A program made the position numbers and the translations under genes. 64,000 nt of DNA from Ischnura elegans (taxonomy: Eukaryota; Arthropoda; Insecta; Odonata; Coenagrionidae). Where the stretch lies: NCBI RefSeq assembly GCF_921293095.1, contig NC_060257.1, positions 92,617,449 to 92,681,448 of the forward strand, read 5' to 3'. The notes beneath the pieces were generated by a model. The model did not search any database. It saw only the letters and a program-made list of their open reading frames with translations, and had not been told where the DNA came from. Shown in pieces: positions 55,843 through 64,000 of this stretch. Position 1 is the first letter of the stretch. Each line of letters opens with the position of its first letter.

Positions 55843-56689
55843 TTAAAAGTTTCTTTTCTGAAAAAAACAATTGATTAAAAAGTTAGCAAAAAATGTCATA
55901 TTTTAAGTTATTCAGTCAAATACTTCAATATTTATCGCAAAGTAACCTTTAAATTCACTATTTGCGATTATAATAAAAGTAACTCAAACTCCTAGTTCAA
56001 GAATAATAGTATGATGTCAATTTAAATGGCCACATAACGTAAATAACATTCTAATTTCAAAATTGGTACCGGAAATCCGTCCTTGACTGTCCGCATAAAG
56101 AATTTCCGCAACATTAAAAATTATTCAATTAAGGGAAGTCCGGTAGAGATGCCCCACCTAAGGAAATGTCTTCATATCTATGACTGAGGTAATAGTAAGA
56201 ATGTAGGAATTAGCGATATAATACAACATTTATTGATTATTAACAATTTACGAACAAATTTCGATTGAAAAATATTCACCCCAAAATATTTAAACTTTTC
56301 CATAAATATGCATTTGGCCATCTCTCCCAACTGTCCGGGTGAGACGGCCCACCTCCTCGGGAGAGATGCCCCATGCAGCTCAAGCTGAATTCAATCTTAA
56401 TTAAAATTGTTATATGATAACACATTCAAAATAACTTAAATTTATTATATTAATATAACATTTAAACACATTTTGAAGCAACGTTTGTAAAAGGATTGTT
56501 CTAAATTGCATGATTTCAGAGAAAATAATCTTTAAATATTGCACTGAAACTCGTTTATGTACTAATGAATGACAACAATAGAAATAATAATATTTTACAG
56601 GAGCTTCGTAACAATACAAAAAAATTGTTTAAAACGTTGCTCTTCTTTTTTTCCTCGATAAGTTTGGTTCTACATTTATTCCCTGAGAT

Positions 56690-57830
56690 TTCCGTAAATT
56701 GTGCACGACTCGTGCAGACAATGATCGCAATTGCAACATTTGATCAAGTCTACTGTTAATTTTGTGGTAAAATAGTTATCCTCAGATTCCAAAAATATGT
56801 TCTGGTCATCATCAATGATCAGTTTTTCCTAATTCTTTTCCAAATTTACTATTTTTGAAGCGCTTTATTTTTTACTCTTCGCCCTTATCTTTCCTTATTT
56901 TACGTGTTCGCCGAACGTCAGTACTTTCGCTGTATGTATCAATTTTCTCGAATTTATTTCGAAGGTGGTGAATGGTGATATTTGATTCAACGGTTTAGTA
57001 GGTGCCATTTTAGAATTCTGATGATCCTTTGACGGCTTAAAAGTTGCTTAAAGGCTTCTCTGGATGTCCCAGGCATTGAACTAGGGTCATGTACTCCGGA
57101 CAGTTGCTTAGAGCTTTGGGTTTCTATCGCTATTATTCCATCACTTATGTTGAAGAAGTGTTAAGGTAATGTTGATGGGTCCATAAGAAATATGTCTATC
57201 TCCCCGAAGCCAGAACTTGGTCGGAGTCCATTCAGAGTCTGAAAATTTCTTTTTCGGTCTGACGCCTTTGAACATTAATGAGGAAGAACTTGCTCTTCAG
57301 CGTTGCAGCACGCAATCACGGTGTTGTTTTTTTCTCTCTCCATAGATTATCAGAATCTGAACATCTTTAGCACCTTTTGCGGATAAAATATTCCCTAGGA
57401 CGTTATTTAGCCGACAACCACACTCGTCCATATTGTAGGCGTTGGCCGGCCTGGTAAAGAAATCATTCTCCTGAAATAATTATGAGAGTATTTTAGAGAA
57501 GTGACTAATGCTTTCTCTATTCATACCTTCACCTCTAGCAGTTGACAACCCTTAAGACTGCCTAGCACTAAGTTCTGGATTTTTTAAAATGAATTAAGCC
57601 ACTCACAACCCGACATCTTCAGTTCTACATTGAAGGACAAGCTTTTCAGCAAACTGATAGGCTATTGATATACCTACTAGTCTCTCGATCAGGTGCAAAC
57701 CCAGATTTTTCCAGTCGTTGATTATGACTGACGAGACGCTTTTCCTGCTCCATGCCAAATGGACCTAAAGCTTTGCTTGCATTACCCTATGGCTGCATCG
57801 GCGATGAGTCCGAGAGGGGACTAGAAGTAC
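56690..57830 (-). pseudogene. pogo-like transposase remnant (CENP-B HTH, DDE, zinc-finger tail)
   Basis: N-terminal remnant LGPFGMEQEKRLV then LEKSGFAPDRET (about 57770-57690) resembles the CENP-B-type HTH region. Next, NAYNMDECGCRLNNVLGNIL and SAKGAKDVQ (about 57450-57365) is the strand carrying the first catalytic Asp of DDE transposases. The end DLIKCCNCDHCLHESC (about 56740) is the PHD-like Cys/His tail seen in insect pogo/Jerky-type proteins. Numerous stops and frameshifts separate them. Confidence 0.6.
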
Positions 57831-58343
57831 CTCGCAGCCTCACTTATTCCGCTATCACCAACTTTAAGCCTCGTGAGAGAATCTTTAAATTGCTATTCGG
57901 CATTATCGAAAGTGAAAAAGATAAAAAACAATCGATTGAATCACTCAAGTGAGCGATGATCGACATCACCTAAACGAACGACTTAGTCAATCACTAATGG
58001 ATATGGGATTTAAATATTACGCAGGTCAGAAGGAGGCAGTGCTGAGAAGAGAGATGTGTCTGCTGCAACAAGTGATTACCTTTAGAAGATGACAATGAAT
58101 CTGTTTCGAATGATTGTATCATTATTTATATTCTTGCCAAGGAGGCTTAGCTGATTTGTTTATGCTTGAGGCAATAAGTCATGGACTAAGATTGTAAAGG
58201 GTATTGCATAAAAAGCTTTAATAAACTGATTCGATAATCGTGGAGATCGTCTCCATACCCATCTCCACAAATCAGACTATCAAAGCAATTAAAAAATTAG
58301 GAGGCACTTTAGCACTCTTCTATTTACTAATATTACTTCTATC

Positions 58344-58529
58344 CAGTGGCGGATCCAGGATAAGAACAAGGGGGTGGCTAAGTGGGGTTAAAACTTCCAG
58401 CAGTAGTGGGGGTCGGAAAAAATTACCATTCTATCTAGCGTAAGTTAGATACCCAAGGGGGGGCTGCAGCCCCCCCTTGCCTATCCCATTCACCCCACCC
58501 CATATATCCCCCCGATAAATCAGCCACTG
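58344..58529. mobile_element. hAT MITE, family CAGTGGCGGATCCAGG
   Basis: 186 bp, from CAGTGGCGGATCCAGG to CAGCCACTG, with an imperfect 8-bp duplication CTTCTATC/TCTCTATC. It contains GGGGGGGCTGCAGCCCCCCC. Inserted in the pogo-like element. Confidence 0.7.
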
Positions 58530-59014
58530 TCTCTATCGTATTGGTTATAATCAATTGAAAACAATACAGGTAGGGCATCTATACCTTAAGATAGCACTGG
58601 GGCATCTATCCCGAGGAGAGGTGGGGCGTCTCTCCTTTCAGTACGGGAGAGTTGCCCTTCCAGCCAGCGCGCCATCACATGATCTAAGATGACTTGTCAC
58701 TGCTCTCGGGCATTTGATAAAGATGCCGCTACAAGTTTTCACCCGTTAATTCAAAGTATTCAAGCATTTTAACTGATGCCGACAAGAACCATTAATGCTC
58801 TTTCTTATAGCAGAGCGGATATTTCGGAGTCTCACTTGAAATGATGTTCTAAAGTAGCGTAAAAAAATCGAATCACCGCGAAACTCATGCAGCCTGTCTT
58901 TAGTTGTCCAACTAATTGACGGACATCATCAGCAGAGCAATCTGATTGTTCTTTTTCAAACTACTACGATTGGGGCATCTCTCCCGGTGGGGCATCTCAC
59001 CCGGACTTACCTTA

Positions 59015-59104
59015 CGTGGCGAAGAACGAATACAAGCATTTCAGTTGATAACGACATTTCTCATATAGTTTGAGAGTTCGTCAACAAATATTCCACCACT
59101 TCCG
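59015..59104 (-). mobile_element. Inverted partner of the hAT remnant flank
   Basis: The reverse complement matches 55623-55696 closely (GTGGAATATTTGTTGACGAA then CTCTCAAA...). It is cut at the pogo TA insertion site, so two hAT fragments in opposite orientation flank the pogo element. Confidence 0.6.
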
Positions 59105-61261
59105 CATCTATTTATGATTGAAAGTGCCTCCTGATTGATGGAAGTCGGTTGATGCTAATATTTGGACAGAAATGCATCCAATCCACCCAACTCCGCTTTT
59201 GCTTGGATGCATTCGTTTCGGACTATCCAGCTCATTCTTGCACGATTTCCCATTGCACATATATGGCATTCTTGGGTACCTGTTTATTCAATTTATTATC
59301 CATTTATTTTTTACATATAGCTCCAAGTACCCATCACCTGATCGTAGCATGAGAATTGAAATAATTGATTGGAAAGCCTATATTCCAATGAAAAGGAACC
59401 CCTAAGGATACACTTACCACTATAGAAAGTGCACTAATACGAATACTACACAATTAACTAATAAAATGTGAACCAAATAACCGAATTTATAATGCTCCCC
59501 AATGACCCACAATAACTAAATCAACCTAGAGGAGAGGCTCTAGAATAAATTGTACATTAAATGATAAGATCTTAAAAATGTCTCCAGGCATGCCCTTCCA
59601 GTCCTCTACGCAGGAAGGATTTCTTCAAAAACGCCCTTTAGTTTAAATTTGTGATCGTTCCTTCTAAATCAGCTTGGTTAATCCAGCTTTCAACCGAATT
59701 CCTTCCTAGCCCCCTCTTTGTAGACCCCACGTAACCTATTTATAGTTCTCCGTAATTCCAATAGTGTCCATCCCAAACACCCTACGACACTCTCCCCGCT
59801 TTTATTAATCCCTTCCTTATATACCTGCTGACTTCCTTTGAACTTTGAAATGCCGGACATCCGTCCACTCCTCTCTGAAGACCCCAACAGCAACGGACAC
59901 TGTGGCGGGGACATTTTTCCCGCTTACTCACGATAACTAGGATCGTCCGCTAGATGGCAGCTATGTTTGCAGCCCATGGGGAGCACTGCACGCTTTGTGG
60001 TGGGTACGAGCATTCTTCCAATACCTACACTTCACACCTTCACAGTCGAGACGAATGCCACACCCGTATTCATGCTTTGCCTTGATAATGTCTCAGCAAT
60101 TTCAACGACGACTCCTCGCCCAAGTTTTTTTACGCCTTCCTTTTGGACATTTCGAACACCCGTTTGCATTTTTAGAGGATCATAAAATTGATAAATGAAT
60201 AATTCCCAAAACATTATTTTTAAGTAGTACCAGTAAGTCAATGATAATTATTTGGTAAACATTATTATTAATTAAACCTTAATTTTTCTGCATCATTAAC
60301 GCATTTAATTAAACCAAGGTGTCACACATCAATTTGCACCTTTCGAAAAGTGGAAAATGCATCAAGTCTTAAGGAAAAACTTGTAATAGTAAGTAATAAT
60401 AATTGTAAGTAAGTTTATCATTGTTAAGCACTGAAATTCAATGAAAATTATTGAGAAGGTTAATGATATACTTTAGGGCAAACTTATAACCTCACATCGC
60501 CACACATAGGAATCGCAGGTGGCGCTTTCATTTCGCTTGGGCATTTACTGTAAAGTTGTATTGGCTTGTTATCTTCCTTAACATTTTGTCATCAGAGTAA
60601 ATAAACCTCATTATCTTGCATTTCAGCACTATAACCAAACCTAAACACAAATGAATTTGAAAAAACGGTTGTTTTATTTGTGTCGTTATGATAATTTGAG
60701 TAGATGAACTGAATGCAGAATTTAATTGAACCAGTTACTAAAAAATAATGGTTTAGATCTGCTTTGAATTAAATTTTGTGTAAAATTTAGTTACGTTCAC
60801 CACATTACTATACTCATGCATTCTTGATCAATTACTACTGAGTAAGTAGCATAAATAATTATGAAAGTTTGGTAATTAATTCCTGTTTCTAGTTTCCGTT
60901 GCGATGCTGTGTAATCTTTCCTTTGAGTCCATAAATGCGTATAGGATATCATGGACTACTCCGTCTTGCTTCGCCTTTCGCCATCCGCCTCTATTCAAAT
61001 CGAAGACACTTGCATTTATCACTAATTCAACTCCTAACTAACTATTTGACCTACTTCGAAATATTGAATTAATTATTGAGTAGGAATGCATTTTTCGGTG
61101 TACCCTTAACACCAGCTGAGTGACAAATTTGAAGCTCTTGCAAGTATATCTCATTGATGAGCCTTATTTACTCGAAATTAATTGACATTAGAGCAGAAGC
61201 CTTGCTTTGCTGCATATAACAATTAATTGAGATTTTGCGAGCAGTCGGAAAAGCAACAGTC
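59105..61261. other. gcm intron 2 sequence, nothing recognised
   Basis: AT-rich with short frames. Two minus-strand frames (59914-59690 and 60241-60032) share a KEG-(N/K)K-G-(S/G)VV pattern, suggesting an old repeat, but no family was identified. Confidence 0.4.
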
Positions 61262-61498
61262 CTCTAATTTTTTAAGAAAGGTTTCTCGTGCTCTCCACCG
61301 GGTAATTTGCTTCATGCCTCCCGATGCGATACGAAAAGCGATCTTCAGAAGTTCCCTTGATCCCTTCAGAAGATGCTGACGATGAAAAGCGCGGGTCGCT
61401 CATAGGGAGTGAAGGAGCAAATTACCCGGTGGGAAGCACGAGGAAAATTTCTTCATTTAATACGCCGGGATAATCTTATATCACTCTAATTTTTTAAT
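61262..61498. mobile_element. Inverted-repeat MITE flanked by 14-bp direct repeats
   Basis: Arms TTTCTCGTGCTCTCCACCGG then GTAATTTGCT, and AGCAAATTAC then CCGGTGGGAAGCACGAGGAA, form a hairpin of about 150 bp (61288-61445). CTCTAATTTTTTAA occurs on both outer sides (about 61263 and 61485). Non-coding, in gcm intron 2. Confidence 0.55.
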
Positions 61499-62274
61499 TG
61501 CAATTTGCGAAAGTGTCGTTTAAATTTGCCGCCGCTAGCAGTTCGAGAAGCAGGCAACGAAACGAACATCGGAAAAATATTTTGCATCTATTTTTAAAAC
61601 ACAATCGAAATCAAGATAAATCGGAATTCAAAAGAAAACAATCGAAATTTTAAAGTAGTGGTTGAATTTCCTACTGTCAATGCAAGTCTTAAAGTTCAAG
61701 TGGCGCTAATATTGAAACGAGCAATTTAGTGTATTTACTCATAAATGATTATAAGTGTTACAGTGTAGATGCTTCTTGTAAAATTAGGCCAACCATTTGA
61801 CTGCGTATTGTGCGGTTGCAATGAATGGTTTGGCTCCCTTCAATGCTCTTCCATAACTTTGCAAAGCACTTTCGATTGACGCGAGCGAGAGGAGATTCTT
61901 AGGAGTGCGGCGCCGCGTGAGTCGTTTGCTTCTGCGACGTCCATTCGTTCGCCATTCACTTGAGTGAGTCGATAGCGAGTGTTCGGTCACTTCCTATATG
62001 CCAATCAAGACCGATATCACCCACGAACGATGTCGTGATCGCGAATGACGTGACTTCATTATCGGTCAAGACCGATATCCATGTCACAACCGAATCATCG
62101 ACGAACAACTTTGATCGAGAACGGCCAAAAAGAATGCATCGCGAATGGGAGTCATCAATTGATAACACAAAGGTCTCGATGATGAATATCGATAGCTCAC
62201 GACCGACCCATCGCACTTTTGTGTACAAAATTCCCAACTGCGTAAGTATAGAAATGGCGCGCTGGTGTGCGTAC
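61499..62274. other. gcm intron 2, donor-proximal part
   Basis: No element border was recognised. The stretch 61960-62130 contains several GACCGATATC/GATATCGGTC-type motifs. The donor GTACGC lies at 62274-62269 on the minus strand. Confidence 0.4.
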
Positions 62275-62521
62275 CTGTGTTCCTGTTGGTGGGATCTGCG
62301 ATTAGGGGTGGGGGCGCTTGCTGAGGGTTGTAGTCGATGGCAGGGGGTGCCGATGGGCCCGAGGGAGGTGCCATGTCCCGTTGGTGCGGCACCCTCTTGG
62401 CGCCGTGGTGCAGGACGGCGGGTGCGGGGCCGCACTCTGCCGTGGCGGCCAGGGCGCCGTTGCCGCTCCACGCCGCACCTTCCCTCGCCGGCTGCTCCCG
62501 GACGCTGCTCTGCTTCCATCG
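62275..62521 (-). CDS. gcm: Glial cells missing transcription factor, internal exon 2
   Basis: 247 bp. Acceptor TTTCGCAG at 62522-62529; donor AACACAG|GTACGC at 62275/62274. Entry in phase 0, exit in phase 1. The 82 codons begin RWKQSSVREQPAREG and include a Gly/Ala/Pro-rich stretch, RVPHQRDMAPPSGPSAPPAI and DYNPQQAPPPLIADPTNRNT. Of the three frames this one alone keeps phase with both neighbouring exons; frame 2 has a stop. The other open frame (62519-61956) only reads through by running into the intron. Probably a disordered linker after the GCM domain. Confidence 0.85.
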
Positions 62522-63421
62522 CTGCGAAAACAAATCACACGTAAAACGACGCGTCTCCCAAATTAACAGCGGAGATGTGTCCATGTGTGTGATCTTTCCT
62601 GATTGCTTGAGGATACTTGGGAAACGCAATTTGAACATTTCGAAATTGTGTTGGTTCGCGCACGCTGAGGTGTGTGCCACACCGCACATGCAGCTAATGA
62701 TAGGGGCAGTGAAGGGGGGCTCGACGACGCGGAAAAAGAAGTCAAAATTCACTCCACAGTCGACTGCCCAAATGATTATGCAATGTAGGAGTTGAATTTC
62801 AACAAATAAATAAGCGCGTAATAATTTAACAGCCATGCAACATCCTCTGGACATTGTGATAGGTACTGCGAAGTTTTAAGATCATGAAAATGTCCACCCT
62901 GTGTGTGCAGCATCAAATCATCCACGATCCGTGGAATCTCTGAGTCTTTGCATGATACTTTACCCACTAGCCCACCGGAACGATCGTGCCCTAAGGCAGT
63001 CTCAATGCCCAATACGTCGGCTTCGTTCAAAGATGGCTCCACGAGAGTAAACTCCATACTATGTGAGTCGTACGCGAAGAATACTTCGGAGAATATGGGG
63101 AAGAATTCGTAGCTGGATCTTTTGCGCATTGTCATAATACGACGGATATGATTATTTCCACTCCAAAATGGGTATATAAATTTTAAAATTCCCGGCTGTA
63201 TGTCAGCATTGCGAGGGCAAAATTTTGGAAGACAAGTAGTTCCTGAACTGGCCGCTTTCAGACACCAAAGAGCTTTGCGTTAATTTTTTCCGCCACTGTA
63301 CTCGTACCAATGGGAGGTTTGAAATGCCATATATATTGGGATACGACATATTAAAAGGCGTTCGCGAAATGACAAAGAAGCGACCCGCTGTGTCCCGAAG
63401 AGAAAACGGAAGAGGAAGCAC
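62522..63421. other. gcm intron 1 (within window), 900 bp
   Basis: GT-AG intron between the GCM-domain exon and the next exon. Most of it is the unknown ORF-bearing repeat (62776-63298). Confidence 0.7.
62776..63298 (-). mobile_element. Uncharacterised repeat family carrying an open ORF (copy 2, in gcm intron)
   Basis: It starts on the minus strand at 63298 with CAGTGGCGGAAAAAATTAAC after TA, as in copy 1 at 876. The frame 63135-62776 is open for 119 codons: SSYEFFPIFSEVFFAYDS, LNEADVLGIETALGHDRSGG, LVGKVSCKDSEIPRIVDDLM, then CPEDVAWLLNYYALIYLLKF. Substitutions against copy 1 often keep the amino acid (FSEV, GIETAL, SGG-VGKVSC), suggesting past selection on the protein. The 12620-12660 stretch (GATCTTAAAACTTCGCA) may be a third partial copy. 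I recognise no protein family. Confidence 0.6.
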
Positions 63422-63571
63422 CTTGGGTGGTGCGGCTGTTCCCGCGACGCCGCACTCCCTGGATAGGAGCGATGCGAGTCCCCGGGCGCCTCTCCTTGCC
63501 GCACCCACGCTGCGCCGCGCCTCTGACGTAGACTTGGCCTCGGGCCGGGGGTGATCGTGAACGCCTTTTGC
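63422..63571 (-). CDS. gcm: Glial cells missing transcription factor, exon with the end of the GCM DNA-binding domain
   Basis: 150 bp, 50 codons, phase 0 to 0. Acceptor CCTTTTCAG at 63572-63580; donor CCCAAG|GTGCTT. It encodes A-K-GVHDHPRPEAKSTSEARR, the conserved C-terminal end of the GCM domain; in solved GCM structures the His pair of HDH is thought to bind zinc. Then come R/A-rich sequence and LASLLSRECGVAG. GCM proteins bind ATGCGGGT-type sites and switch glial, blood-cell or other fates in animals. The rest of the domain and the start codon are upstream, beyond 64,000. Identification rests on this motif and on exact exon phasing. Confidence 0.92.
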
Positions 63572-64000
63572 CTGAAAAGGACAGAAAAGGTCTTCAGTCA
63601 ATTCAAGCAGCCACTCTTCCTCTCTGAAGCCGTGAGCAAATAGAGTTCAATCGAGGGAGTGACGAGCCATTGATTGATGTGAAAGTGATTCTTTCTGAAC
63701 TGAGATAGGTGGAGGAATTAGGTATAGAAAACAAACGAGCTCAAATACATATTTAGTACTTAGTGCATTTGATGTTCCATTCGATGTTAGCGCAGAACAG
63801 AGACTCACTCGTATCCCTTGGCAACCAAGTTTTTATTTGTTCCTTCAATGAATTTCTGTACCTTACTATGTTTAGAAAAAAGCACTTGTACCCGCTGGCT
63901 TATTACAACCTCTCAATTAGAATTGAAGGGGGCACATCATGTACAAGGCCTCAGTCCGTCCCGTGGGTCCTTGATTTCTGCTGCCACTTCGGTTGGAATT
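63572..64000. other. gcm intron upstream of the GCM-domain exon (partial)
   Basis: Minus-strand intron leading to the acceptor at 63572. No element or ORF was recognised. It continues past the window edge. Confidence 0.6.

Larger units (their letters stand above)
56132..59012 (-). mobile_element. pogo-like (Tc1/mariner superfamily) DNA transposon, decayed
   Basis: TA lies on each side (56130-56131, 59013-59014). Ends are AGGGAAGTCCGG and, as complement, AGGTAAGTCCGGG, followed on both sides by repeated AGATGCCCCACC motifs (56150, 56340-56375, and 58570-58625, 58973-59000). The minus strand carries remnants of a pogo-type transposase (57830-56690). A MITE at 58344 is nested inside. The combination of TA flanks and a CENP-B-like transposase supports the pogo group. 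Confidence 0.7.

Noticed and set aside
61956..62519. 187-codon minus-strand open frame starting with a methionine
   Set aside because: It overlaps gcm exon 2 in a different frame and runs through the GTACGC donor into the intron. The frame kept by the neighbouring exons is the other one.

Overview
This is a 64 kb stretch of an animal, almost certainly arthropod, genome. It is AT-rich, has intron-split coding, carries tRNA-derived SINEs and is densely packed with nested transposable elements. Only one host gene is recognisable: the 3' half of a glial-cells-missing (gcm) transcription factor on the minus strand. Five coding exons (63571-63422, 62521-62275, 54206-53868, 51730-51466, 43990-43633) join in perfect phase (0, 1, 1, 2) with GT-AG borders. 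The first exon opens with the signature end of the GCM DNA-binding domain (GVHDHPRPEAKSTSEARR), so the promoter and most of the domain lie beyond 64,000. Almost everything else in 43.6-64 kb is intron content of this gene.

Left part (0.9-13.4 kb): a decayed repeat carrying an unknown ORF family (876-1293), then a Tx1/L1-type LINE (about 1296-12000) with an ORF1 CCHC knuckle and a broken endonuclease/reverse-transcriptase ORF2. That LINE is split at 5557 by an unclassified DNA transposon (X1, 5559-11914, 2-bp duplication AC). X1 is itself split by an inverted copy of the same family (X2, 7403-11725, duplication AT), and X2 is split by a hAT element (8819-11196, 8-bp duplication CTCTATGG). A nuclease-tailed LINE fragment ending at a TAA microsatellite and a GIY-YIG Penelope-like fragment follow.

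Middle (13.4-28.5 kb): a solo LTR (13447-17539) is interrupted by a 247-bp hAT MITE and by a 2.8-kb TIR element that carries a split THAP-domain gene. Next come SINE and MITE copies, a full-length RTE-type LINE with an intact 990-codon ORF on the minus strand, a mariner-type transposase remnant and three fragments of a Jockey/CR1-type LINE.

Right-middle (28.5-43.6 kb): gene-poor DNA with a 2.2-kb TIR element, a diverged tandem duplication, a second copy of a duplicated-end hAT MITE and a 2.5-kb element with TIRs of about 110 bp. The probable gcm 3' UTR follows.

gcm introns (43.6-64 kb): intron 4 holds a LINE that was invaded by an antiparallel copy of its own family. Intron 3 holds a GGATCC-rich hAT MITE. 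Intron 2 holds SINEs, a LINE tail, a hAT transposase C-terminus and a decayed pogo-like transposon. Intron 1 holds the second copy of the unknown ORF family. Coding limits of decayed elements are approximate; all comparisons were made by eye.
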